Source: Pterobdella sp. o SKG-2022 (lineage: Eukaryota; Annelida; Clitellata; Hirudinida; Piscicolidae). Taken from it: DNA of 64,000 nucleotides. Below the pieces are notes generated by a model. That model was not told where the DNA came from and did not search any database. It worked only from the letters and a program-made list of their open reading frames with translations. Within the stretch, counting starts at the first letter, position 1. Each line of letters opens with the position of its first letter. The position numbers were made by a program, and so were the translations under genes. Location: contig OZ038325.1 of the NCBI GenBank assembly GCA_964035795.1, positions 1,071,263 through 1,135,262 of the forward strand, given 5' to 3'. Positions 1 through 11,606 of the stretch are shown here, in pieces.

Positions 1-30
<30 letters not shown>
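1..30. repeat. (GT)n microsatellite at window edge
   Basis: A pure GT dinucleotide run opens the window and probably continues to the left. A shorter GT run lies at about 227-244. Confidence 0.95.
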
Positions 31-31
<1 letters not shown>

Positions 32-1571
32 GTTTCTCTACATATTTAGGTGTGTTTTAAGGATAATTTTTGATTTGTTTTTTATAAGTCCTGCATTATA
101 TATATGACCATTTAAAAAAACGTCGAATAATAAAAATAATATTCTTTTTATTGATAATTTTGTTTTTGTTTACGTTTTCACTTTCAAAGTTTGCATTTAT
201 TGCTTCATTAGAAACTTTGTGTCGCCGTGTGTGTGTGTGTGTGTTCTGCTCATGTGATTTTTTTTTATGCGAATGCGTTTTGTTTATGTGAAATTTTTTT
301 TGTTTTGTTTACGTGAATATGTTTTATTTATGTGGATTTTTTGGTCTGTTTGTTTGAATGTATTTGTTTTGTTTATGTGAGTTTTTTATGCGTGTGAATG
401 TGTGTTTATTTTATGTGCTTTCACACTCACATAACATTTGATTTAACACATAACAAAAAAGCACACGTTATGGATGTGAAAATCTTTACCTCAATTTATC
501 TTATAATTTTGCTGAATCCACTGAAACAAAGTGCACTAAATCATATTTGCAAAACGCAAAAAAACAAAAAGATAAATAAAAAAAATGAATTGAATAAACA
601 ATGAAGAAAATGACGAAAATGGAAAAATAATAAGAGAAAAAAATAATAATGAACAAAAAAAGATTAAATAATAAAAAAAATAAGTAAAAAAAACAATGAA
701 TAAATAATAAAAATGATAAATAAAAAAACATAGAAAAATAATAATTTCGCGCTAAAAGTTTAAAAGCAAAGCGTAAAAAGTAGAGAACATTGATTTAAGA
801 TAGAGGAAAATGCGTGTGATGTGATTGGCTAAAGTACGGACCAATGAGAGGAGAGGATTGAAATTAAAGGCTGGAACTGTCGTTTGTGTTTTTGAATGCT
901 AATGAGCAAAAAAAATAAAATTTATAAAAATAAAAATATTAATAAATAAAATAAAATAATTTTAACGTGAATAAATAAATAAATATAACAGAAGTTATAC
1001 AAAAAATGAAATGGTAAATGAATAAATAAAGGGAAATACATGAACAGATATATGTATTTTTATGAATATATAAATTATGAACAACATTTTTTATGAATAT
1101 AAATATACAAATATTGATATATAAAAATCATATTAATATAAAAATATAAATTATCGAATAATAAACAAATAATACGAACAAAAGAACAACTCAATCTCAC
1201 ATCGAACCTCTCAAAAACAGCTTTTTGAGATTTCAAAACTAAAATATTATTTTGCTTGGCCCGTATATATGTTTTTTCATTTATATAAATTCTCTCTCTC
1301 NNNNNNNNNNNNNNNNNNNNNNNNNNNNNNNNNNNNNNNNNNNNNNNNNNNNNNNNNNNNNNNNNNNNNNNNNNNNNNNNNNNNNNNNNNNNNNNNNNNN
1401 NNNNNNNNNNNNNNNNNNNNNNNNNNNNNNNNNNNNNNNNNNNNNNNNNNNNNNNNNNNNNNNNNNNNNNNNNNNNNNNNNNNNNNNNNNNNNNNNNNNN
1501 ATAAAAACGTTGTAAGAATATGATTCATAGTATTTGAATAAAATATAATCTTCATGGTTTAAACAAGGCCC
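31..1571. other. AT-rich noncoding DNA
   Basis: No coding block is supported here. The left part is T-rich with short GT runs and repeated tgtgaa/tttttt patterns. The right part is A-rich with aataaa-like strings. The open frames at 398-731 are simple-sequence artefacts. Confidence 0.7.
1301..1500. other. Assembly gap (200 N)
   Basis: Exactly 200 unknown bases, a conventional gap size, directly after a CT run (tctctctctc). The gap probably hides a simple repeat. The open frames that cross it are meaningless. Confidence 0.98.
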
Positions 1572-2313
1572 TCACTTGTTGGCTTGCCTCTTGAGATGCT
1601 TCCTGTACCCATCATCCATCAGAACCTCATCCACGTCTATATCCAGCTGTGGAGCATCAATTAGCTTAGAAATCTATCAATAAAAACATTTAATTTTTTG
1701 TTTCATAATTCTTTTCCCATTATCAAAACCTATTATATGATACATCCATTCCAAACTTTTTTCCACCATCATCTACTCATCCATAAAAACCTCTCACTAC
1801 TGCATCCAACCAACCCTGCATTTTTATCCCACCTCTTTACCCTTCTCCTACCTTAGTGAGATCATCTTCCATCTTTTTGGGATCCTTTTTCATCTTCTTA
1901 CCCTTCCTCCCTCGAGGGACTGGAGCTGAAAGACCTGTGTTGCAATGCATTATAATGAAAACATAGTCATCTTTATACACCAGCAATAGCATCATGGACC
2001 ATAATCTACGCCACACTAAGTTACACAATACCACAACTCCCTACACCCACTTCCATAACACAACAACACACCAGATCCTATTACACCAAGCATGCAACAA
2101 ACTTCATGCCAGAATAAAAAAATATAAAACATCTACTCCATTATTTAAAACCCCACCACACCCACACCACAATATAAAAACATACCACCAACCACACCCA
2201 CCAGAATGATTGGTGCAATCCTTCTCAGTTCCATCTTCTGAAGGAGATATGAGATCATATATGAACTTCTTGATCTTGTCATCGCCATCATAATGTTGCA
2301 GACTGAACATCAG
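1572..2313 (-). CDS. Unidentified gene, three 3' exons
   Basis: Three minus-strand exons join in phase: 2313-2202, 1925-1852 and 1673-1572 (TGA at 1572-1574). All have AG acceptors and GT donors. The peptide begins LMFSLQHYDGDDKIKKFIYD, continues through a basic stretch (GRKGKKMKKDPKKMEDD) and an acidic IDVDEVLMDD block, and ends GYRKHLKRQANK. If the ATG at 2310 is the start, this is a complete 94-residue protein. If not, it is the C-terminus of a larger one whose upstream exons I could not find before the Otp gene at 3049. I do not recognise the family. The lysine-rich and acidic character would fit a nuclear protein, but that is only inference. Confidence 0.6.
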
Positions 2314-3048
2314 CTGTGTGGTGTCATGCAGTGTTGTGGCTTCATTAAAATGCTATGTAGTGTTGTAGGGTTGTAATGACGATGATACACCAAATTGAAC
2401 TTTGTGAGACAAGTGTTGTGTGTGAAGGCTGATATTTAAGAGCTTAGAGTAAACTAATTCAATTAAATTTAAATGCCCGCATATCACTAATGATTAAAAG
2501 TGGCCAAAAAAACAATAATAATTTTTTGAAAGTGAACTTAATTTAGACAGGGATGTGCGTTTATTTTTGAAGACTGATTTTTTGGAGTTGTGTTTTTGGC
2601 TAATGATTGCAACAAAGTTGTTGAAAAGTTTGACAACACTGTAAGAACCAATTTATTTTTTTTTTCAACAAAAATCACAATTTAAATTAATGGAATAGAA
2701 TGAAATATAATAAAAAAAGTTGAATAAAAATAGCCTACATTGATAGAGATATTAAAAGCCATATTTGATAAGAACGACGATTAAAAAGAAATATTTGAAG
2801 AGAGACATACAACAGAATTCGATAAGACAGACAGCATTATAACAAAAAAATAACAATAATAACAATAATAACAAAAATAACAAAAAAAAGAAAATAGAAA
2901 AAAACAAAAGGAACAAAAACTGGGAAAACTAAAGAATTTACAGTGACAAACACATAAAAAATATAATATATAATACAAAAAATATAATAAAACAAAACAA
3001 CAAAAAATAATGAAATAATAACAACAATATTATTAAACAAGAATAAAA
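2314..3048. other. Noncoding interval between divergent genes
   Basis: AT-rich DNA between the minus-strand unidentified gene and the plus-strand homeobox gene. It ends in A/AAC-rich simple sequence (2840-3035). No exon or clear promoter motif seen. Confidence 0.6.
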
Positions 3049-6000
3049 ATGTTTGCCACCCAGCCAGTACACAGTTACTTCAACCAAGAGATCACGGATT
3101 TGATGGATAACTCATCCATCCATCCATCCATCTATCCATCCATCCATTCATCCATCCATCAATCCATTCACCCATCCATCTATTCATCCATTCATTCGCC
3201 ATTTTTTTCCGAGATACCAAAAACAACGTTTAAGGGGGAAACAAAACAAATCGAAGATACTAAATATATTTTCTCTTACCATGATGGTTATGATGATTTC
3301 GTCAGTATTAATCCAGATCATGATAAGAACAATAATAATAAAAACAATAACAATAATAATAATAATAAGAATAATAGTAATACAAATAATGATAATAATG
3401 GTTATATTAATGGTGATGATGATGATGATGATGATGGATTTGGTTTAGACATAAAAGTTAATAGCATAATCAATAACAAAGATGAAGAGGTAGAGAAGAA
3501 TAACAATAATAGAAATATAAATAATAACAACAATAATAATAATAACAATAATAATAATAAGAATAATATTCTACACAGCAACAGTATTACAAGTATGAAA
3601 AAGAAAAAAAATAATCCAGATAATAATAGCAATAATTACATCAACAATAAAGGTTATAATGAAAACAAAAATAATAATAAAAATAATAACCAAAATAACA
3701 ACAACAACAATAATAATAATAATGATGATGACGATGATTTAATAAGTAAAAACAGAAAAAACAGAGAAATAACTAGTATTATTACAAATAATGGAAATAA
3801 TAAAATAAATAATACTAAAGATAATAATAGCAATAACAACTTTAATGATTATTCTTTTTTTAACGGTTTTCACAACGGTTTAACTAAAAACGTAAATAGT
3901 GATGACAACAACAACAATAAAATAAACAAAAATAATATAGACAATAATGATGACATCATTAATAATACAAACAATAACAAATTATTTTTTTACGATGACG
4001 TAAAAACGGATATCAATGATAGTTTTAAGGCTAAAAGCAATGTAAATAAAACAAATAACGATAATAACAGTAATAATAACAGTATTTACAACAATACAAA
4101 CAATAATAACAATAATAATAATAGCATTAATGCAATTTTGAACAACAAAATTGAAACAGACAGAAAACCAACAAAGCTCAACAACAAACACTCCGACAAC
4201 TACACAACAACAGCGACGAACAAAAACAACAACAAAAACAAACACTACATCAAGAACAACAACTCAACTTTTCCCAACAAAAACAACACAACAACAACAA
4301 CACACAATAAAAGCAACAGCCACAAACAAAAAAGACACAGAACCAGATTCACACCAGGACAACTAAACGAACTGGAAAGGGCATTTGGAAAGACGCACTA
4401 CCCAGATATATTTATGAGGGAAGAGCTAGCCCTCAGAATAGTTCTCACTGAGTCACGTGTACAGGTATGTGCGTATACGTTTTGATTTCAATTTATCAGT
4501 GTGTGTCTATTTGTGTTTGTATGTCTGAATGTGTCATTAGATTATTTTGGAAATGTCTGTTGTTTCAAATTTAAAGAGAACATTATTCGTTTTTGTTGAA
4601 ACTTAAAAGAAACATGAGCCTAATTTGAAATATTTTAGTTAAGCGCTACATGAAGAAAAAAATGTTGTGTGTTATGTCGTGGGTAATGTTGTATGAGCTG
4701 TGTGTGTGTTTTGTATTTGTTGAAACGTCAAAAGAACAAAAACAACATACCGAAGCATAAAAGATTGGAGGCCGATAATAGAATTTTTAAAAATGAATTT
4801 CTGAAAAGTGCGGTCGATAAGCATTATGGTGCGCCAATAAAACTCGTCTGCGACTTCATGTGGCGCGCAACTTTTAAACCTTTTGATTGTTTTCATTGAT
4901 TTGTTCAAAATTCACTTATTTCAGTTAGAGCACACGCTAGTTTCTGTTTGTGTGTGTATGTGTTTTTTTGTCTGTCTGTTTATTTTTTATCTGTTTATTT
5001 TTCCAAATTCATTTTGTCTGCCTTTTTATTCATTTACTGTTTCATTCATCCATCATTCATCCTCCTATTCTATTAAAAAAAAACAAAATTGAAAAAAAAA
5101 ACTAGAAACAAAGATGTCGAAAGGAAAAAGAAAGAAATAGGTTGAATAAACAAAGCATGGCGGAAATTGAAAAAAACGTTACCATGGAAACACATAAATA
5201 AATAACAAGAAATAAGGTAAAGATAATAAAGAAGGTATTTAAACTCTTCTTTAATTAAGAGGTATTAGTAAACTTCAACATACTTTGGTGGTACAAAAAA
5301 GTTACTGTATAATAACAAAAATACCTGGACGGTAACAGAAAAATAGCAAAAAAATAAGAAAAAACAATGATTTTATTGTATTTTTTTTACTAATAAAAAT
5401 AACAACGGAATAATCGAAATAATAAAGAGTGTTATTATTATTGTTATTATGGCAAGAGCACGTTGTACACGTCACGAAGGAATTATATGGATGAGTGATG
5501 AGTGTGTCCCGTGATGTTGCTGCTAAAAAACAAAAATAAAATTAAGAAATAATAATGATAATAATAATAATAAATCTAAATAAATAAATAGCAAGAATAA
5601 ATGAAGAATAAAATTAATTATTATTATTATGGAAGTAATGTTTTTATCATGAAGTTGCAATTGTCCAATAAGCATCCAAAAGGGTAAGATTCTAACGGCC
5701 TTTTATGCGCCTTCGACGCCTGTATGGCGCAATATAAATGGACGTTATTAATGATATTTGCATTATATCGCTGTAAAACGTTCTGAATGGAAAAAATTAA
5801 GTGAATAAATGCTCATAAATGGAATGAAACATGGAGAGACAAGCAAACAATACATACACGCACTCAAAAATACACACACACACACACAGGTATGGTTCCA
5901 GAACAGAAGAGCCAAGTGGAAAAAGCGGAAGAAGATGACGAATGTTTTCAGAACCCCAGGCGCTCTCTTGCCCTCCACGTGTCTGTCCCCTTTCGTCACC

Positions 6001-6423
6001 TCCCCCAACATTCACGAACCTTTCTACCCATTTCCGGAACCTTCTTGTGCTCCTTGGACCCGCCCACAAACGTCCCAACGCCCCTTCACCGACCAAACAT
6101 CATTCGAAGCCTTTTCCAGACAGACCTTCAACCCTCAAACCTTTTCCTCTTTTCAAACATGCCCCACTAACACACCCCTCCAACTTCTACACACAGACCC
6201 CTCTTACCCAGACTCCTCCCCTCCCTCAATCAATGAAGCTATCTACAACTCACCCTCATCATACATCCCCCCAGAATCCTCCTACTCCTACCCTCCCCCA
6301 CCTTGCTCCCAACCCATCCACCTATCTCAAACCATGCCCTCTGGAAGGGAGTTATGGAGGAGTTCGAACATTGCATCCCTCAGAAAGAAGATTCTGGAAA
6401 ACTCTGAGCCCTCTTTTAGATGA
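3049..6423 (+). CDS. otp: Orthopedia-type homeodomain transcription factor
   Basis: Two exons, 3049-4464 and 5890-6423, encode 649 residues. The paired-like homeodomain is residues 427-486: [18 protein letters not shown], then [22 protein letters not shown], then [15 protein letters not shown]. It has Gln at homeodomain position 50, and the intron falls between positions 46 and 47, the classic place for this class. The following [12 protein letters not shown] block is an Otp signature, and a C-terminal OAR-like motif ([15 protein letters not shown]) lies near residues 630-645. Otp specifies neuroendocrine and hypothalamic-type neurons in animals. The first about 400 residues are unusual: Ser/His/Ile pentads from a (ATCC)n-like repeat, then Asn-rich tracts with Asp and Lys. 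The ATG at 3049 is the first in frame, but the true start or a hidden intron in this tract cannot be excluded. The homeodomain assignment is firm; the N-terminus is not. Confidence 0.9.
4465..5889 (+). other. otp: Otp homeodomain intron
   Basis: Donor is gtatgt and the acceptor is a CA repeat ending in cag. The 1,425-bp intron is AT-rich and holds a retroelement-type GCGC hairpin tail at 5706-5731. No other coding block seen. Confidence 0.85.
5660..5760 (+). mobile_element. Fragment with LINE/SINE-type hairpin 3' tail
   Basis: tgcgcc (5706-5711) and ggcgca (5726-5731) form a perfect 6-bp stem followed by atataaatg. This is the same design as the 3' ends at 19638-19665 and 59976-60014, the second of which is attached to a LINE ORF. 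The left boundary is uncertain. Confidence 0.45.
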
Positions 6424-6496
6424 ATATGGGGGAAGAAGGAGGAGAGGGGGGAAAAGTGGGAGAGAGGGAAGCGGGCTAGGGTGTTAAATGATGAAA

Positions 6497-6502
6497 AATA
6501 AA
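6497..6502 (+). terminator. Candidate polyadenylation signal for otp
   Basis: AATAAA lies 74 bases after the otp stop codon. This is plausible by position, but chance occurrences are frequent in AT-rich DNA. Confidence 0.4.
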
Positions 6503-7193
6503 ATTCAAAAAAGATATTTATATTATTATTTTGTGAATAAATCCATAAAATTGAACAAATCCGAATATCGAATCTTGGTATCTATCCATCTCAACTCTCT
6601 AGCTACTGAAGTCGAAAAGCTGAGAAAAGAAGAATGTGTAAAAATGAACTTTGATATTTACTATTATATCGATGTAACTAGAATCTTCTTTTAGATTTTC
6701 CAGCATAAAAATATTCGTATTTAATGTCATTTTTGTTGTGCATCTGTCGTATTTATTTCTCCTATTATTTACTTTTTTTTTGATTAAATTAATTTATTTT
6801 GAAATTAAATTTTTACCCTTTTAAAATTATTATTTATTCGAATTCATATTTTTCATGATTTTAATTTGTGTCACTTTTAAATTCTTTTTTGAATTCCTCT
6901 ACTTCATAATATCTAATCTCATTATCCCTCATTTTCCTCAACAGACTAACATCCCATCCCCCTCAAAACCAAATTAACTCATCCCAAACCATCACCACTG
7001 AATTCCAATGAAACCAATCTTTCCCACGCATTCCTTCAGTTATGTTTCTAGTCATTAAATTCCACATTCTCACCAACAATTGTACAAAACTTTTAACTGT
7101 TTTATTGTATTGTGGGTACATTAACTTTATCAGAGATCTTTGAATGCTGCTATTATTACCAATATAATGAGCAGGTAATTGTATTGAAGGTGG

Positions 7194-7229
<36 letters not shown>

Positions 7230-7795
7230 TGTTAATGAAGCAATAACAACAAAAATAATATAAAAAAAGCAATAATAATAATAATAATAAATAAGTAATA
7301 ATAATAATAATAAAGTAATAATATTAATAATAAAAACAATAAGTAATAAAAATGATGAAAATATAATAGAAACAAAAAAAAATTCAAAAATAATAAATTA
7401 TAGATTAAATTATAACATTAAGCATAGCCAGCCACTTTGAGTTGATCTCATTTATCAGTATCACTAATTGTGAATATATTTTTTGATATTATTCTGTTAT
7501 ATCAATTAAACTCGAAATTTATTATGATGAATTTCAAGTATTAATAAATTATTTTTAATCTCTATTTATTGAAGAATAATCGCAGAAAAATTAAATTATT
7601 TGAGTTGAAAATATAATTAATAAATATAATATTTTGAGAAACTGCAGTCAAAAATGGCGAAAAAATACATTTAATCTATTTACAACCACAAATAATTGAA
7701 TTGAATAATAAATTCGCATTTAAATAAATTTATATGAATAATACAGTTTTGACTGTGAATAAGTTTTGGATTATAATTTCAGGTAGGTAAATAGT

Positions 7796-7894
<99 letters not shown>

Positions 7895-7982
7895 TAAGAT
7901 AGATAGATAGATAAAAAAAACAATTAGACACTTGGATAAAGACAGAAAGACACACAGACAACCCCACCGGCACAAATCATCC
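6503..7982. other. Intergenic, between convergent otp and KIF3A
   Basis: AT-rich, with (AAT)n runs at 7200-7330 and the GATA array described separately. The ORFs at 6488-6694 and 6963-7196 show no family resemblance or codon signal. Confidence 0.6.
7795..7912. repeat. (GATA)n microsatellite
   Basis: About 29 tandem GATA units with one interruption (agtaagat). It lies just downstream of the KIF3A stop, probably in its 3' flank or UTR. Confidence 0.97.
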
Positions 7983-10658
7983 TCATTTTAGAACAGAGAT
8001 TTCAAAATCATTGTCATCATTGAGGGCAGCGTTCAAAAGGCTCTGAATTTTCGGGGTCACAATGGGGTCCTCATAATCTCTCGTGGTTCTCATGGGCAGT
8101 TCAAGGTCGATCTGAAGGGGAGGGTGGTAGGATGGTGGTAGGGAGGAGGTAGAATGAGTGGGGGTGGTTGGGTGGTTGAGGTAAGAGTGATTGGAAATCG
8201 ATGGTATAGTGTGCGTGGAAGATGTAGGTGAATGCTTTGAACAATATTAGAGTGGTATAAAAAGATGTTATTAGAATGGTGAGATGGGAATTAAGAAATG
8301 GTAATGGTTGTAGTTTTGTTGATTGAAGAAGAAATATTTTTGACGTGAGTGATGATGGCGTGATGTCATTCAAAAAACAACCATCTTCCTTCAACATCAC
8401 ATCCCACTTGTAGTATATTCTCATCATAAGGTCGATGGAAGTGGTCGAGAGGAGAGATGTGATTGGTCGGCTGCATCAACGTGTCCTCATTAATCACCCA
8501 ATCATCTTGCTCTTCTGACCACTGCATGGCTTCTTGCAGACGAGATTTTTGAGAGGCGGGGATGAAGTTGTCAACGATGAGGGTTTTGAGTTTGAGTTCC
8601 TTGATGAGGTCATTCAAGGCGCCTTCCAACTCATGGCGCTCTGACGCGTTGTTTTCCACTATCTGTTTCATTTCCGCTTTGCTCGATTGGAGTTTGAGAA
8701 AGAGTTTTTTGAGTTTTTTGGTTTTTGCTTCTGCTTCCTGTTGGTACGAGTTGTATGTTTCCGTGAGATTCAAAGCGCTCTGTTCTTCCTCCAACAACTT
8801 TCGTTTCATTTCTCTTTCCTTTTTTTCTTCTTCCTCTATCTGTTTTCGTTTTGCTTCTAAAGCGAGTTTTTGTTCGTTAGTTTGTTCAATGATATTACCA
8901 CTCAGTAACTTGCTCTCCATCTTAGCTATCTGTTGCATCAGCTGTTGTTGCGTTTCCCGCTCTTTTTGCAGAAGTTCTTCCTGTTGAATGATACATCATT
9001 ACAAATTAATCTCTGAGATGAAGACAAGACTAAGAATTCTTAAATTTATTTTAAGACTATCTTAGATTACCCTGTATCTAAAATGTATACGAAGGAGCAT
9101 TTAAAAGGACATTAAAAAATTAGCAAATGCATATGAATCAGTTATAAAATGATGTTGTCAAAACGGAAAAAAAATTCATAATGACATGAAAAAAAAAGTT
9201 AAAAATTCTCAACTCCAACCTTAGCTGACAAGTTCTCCAGCATCTTACTCTTTTCTTCTTCAATCAGTGCTTTGTTATTCAGAATATTTTGTCTTTCCTT
9301 CTCCAGATCTTCTTCCTTCATCGAATGCAACATGGCTTCCTCTGAATTGAGAGTCTTTTTGTTTGAGTTTTGCAGCGCTATCTGCAAAGTTTTAATCTCT
9401 TCTTGAAACCTGTGGTCATTAATTGTGTTTAGTGGAAGTGATAACACTGACATTGTTGAAAGTATTAGTATTGACACTGTATAATACCTGGCATAAGCCT
9501 TATAAGGGTAAAAAATTAAAAATAACAAATAAGATTAATGACAAACAAACAAACAAACAAAGGAAAAAACAAACAGAGAAGCACAAACATACAAGACAAG
9601 AGACTTCAACCCACCAACCTGCGAAGTAGGGCATCTTTAGGGTCTTCATTGATCTTGGGGGAGTTCTTGATTTTCTTGGCATTGCTGGCATATCTCAAAG
9701 TAGTGAGAGACTCATCAATGTTGTATGAGGCAGGTCCGATGTTTGCTACCATTATGGTCTTGGAGTTGCCCCCGAGAGAGTCTTGGAGGAGGCGAGTGAG
9801 TTTGGAATCTCTGTATGGAATGTGGGATTTTTTCTGCTCCACCAGGGCTGATATGACCATCCCGAGGGTAGACAAACTCAAGTTGATTTTGTTTGCTTCT
9901 TTTAATCTTTCTCCCTCGGCTCCTGTCTTGCTCTGCCTCTCACTTCCTGCCAGGTCTACCAAATTCAATTTGCCTACTTTGTATTTCTTCTCATCTCCTA
10001 TGTCATTTAAGCTGCATTCAATAGTGATAATGAAGATGGCATGAGATCTTGAACTCTGCTCATTCATGTTTGTTGAGCCCACGGATCTGTTTTTGTTGCC
10101 AACATCCATAATCTGCTGGATTTCCTTCTCATTTTTTGTCACAAAGGATGACAGATCTTTTACATAAACTCCACAATCTGGCCTCTCTTTCAACTCAAGC
10201 CTCTTTGACTGATCCTTCGACAACAAATCTCTAATCTCTTCCATGTATATTTCTAAAAAAGAAGCTCTCACCAGGTATTGCTCATTAGTTGATTCAGAAA
10301 TGTAATTGAAAATGTGCCCGAAAGAGTTAGGAATGACTCCTTGCAGCTCAGCATCGTTCCTGACTCCCTGCATTGTGTATGTCTTCCCTGTTCCTGTCTG
10401 CCCATACGCGAAGATAGTGCCATTAAATCCTTGCATTACGGAGTCGACGAGGCTTTTGAAGGTGTTGTCGTACAAGTCCTTTTGTCTTGAGTTCCAGTCA
10501 TATACAGCGTCAAAGTTGAACTCTTTGATCGTCCCATTCGTTAATGAGACAGATACTTTACCATCTTTCATTTCAACAACCTCCTTGAAACCAGACGTCT
10601 TTTCTTTCTCTGTCAGAGGCCGGCACCTCACTACCACTCGCACACATTCTCCCGGCAT
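7983..10658 (-). CDS. KIF3A: Kinesin-II motor subunit KIF3A
   Basis: Four exons (10658-9619, 9409-9220, 8980-8408, 8111-7983) join in phase to 643 residues. KIF3A is the plus-end-directed motor of heterotrimeric kinesin-II, which drives anterograde intraflagellar transport with KIF3B and KAP. Seen in the sequence: P-loop GQTGTGKT at residues 86-93, switch I NEQSSRSH at 199-206, switch II DLAGSE at 235-240, and the KIF3A-typical [11 protein letters not shown] and [10 protein letters not shown] neck region. A Glu/Lys-rich coiled coil covers about 350-550, and a short C-terminal tail ends FEISVLK. At 643 residues it is slightly shorter than vertebrate KIF3A (about 700), mainly in the tail. The start ATG at 10658 fits the family N-terminus ([11 protein letters not shown]). 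The motor exon is a single 1,040-bp block. KIF3B was considered, but the neck and tail fit KIF3A better. Confidence 0.94.
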
Positions 10659-11606
10659 TCAAGAAGAAAGAAGTTGAAAAATATACAAACTTTTTTTTAT
10701 ATAAATTGAAAATTAATTTTTTCTATTATTTTTGTTTGTTTCGACTTGGATAAACAGTATTACTTGGTAACAGCCAATACAATGTAAACACTCACTAATG
10801 TTAAAAGTGAACTCCAGCTACTAATTAGAAATTTTGGAGAAAAAAAACAATTATAATTTGAAGACATTTTATATTCAATATCAAGACAGAAATTTTTTTT
10901 CAAAAACAGCCTAAATTGGCAAAACCTTTTGAAGTCGATCTTGGCATGTGAAAGTATATTGAGTGAGAAAGTGTAAAACCATAATAATAACAATCCAAAA
11001 ACACTAATAAAAGTGATAACAACAACAATAGTATTAATAAAAATGAAAATAATATTAGTAACTGAATAAAATGACAAAAGAAATGAGCTTAGAGCAAGTT
11101 AAGTGATGTGATTGAATATCAAAGAATAGTTGCTAATGTTACATAAATTACGACTTTCTGCGATATTCATTTATAACAATAAATATAAAAAACTGGAATA
11201 ATATCAATAAATTATATAAAAACAAATAGATACATCTGACAAAAATAATAAATAATAAACTTGATAAATATTAATGACTTGATTGCAGCTGTGAATAACT
11301 GTGTTAAAGCCAGCCATATACCATGGGAGTCTAGACAGTCATAAGCCTGGATTTAAAAGAGGAAAGTGTTTAAAAGGGGAAAATGCCAAAAAAATAAATA
11401 CAAAGCAAAAGGAAAAAACACTTGAAATAAAAATATTTGTATTAGAATATGCCTAGAAATAATGCGAAAAAGTTGCAAACAATAACAAAAAAAGCAACAA
11501 GAAAAACAATAATTAAACAAATAAATGAGCAAATAATAAAAACAACCATAGTAATAATAATAATAATAATAAATAAAAATAATAACGAAAAAAAAAAAAT
11601 AATAGT
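10659..11606. other. Intergenic upstream of KIF3A
   Basis: AT-rich DNA between the DENND6 stop and the KIF3A start, both on the minus strand. It presumably contains the KIF3A promoter and 5' UTR. No TATA box or other distinctive motif stood out. Confidence 0.6.

Noticed and set aside
1252..1555. ORFs across the N gap
   Set aside because: The sequence is unknown; frames through N are meaningless.
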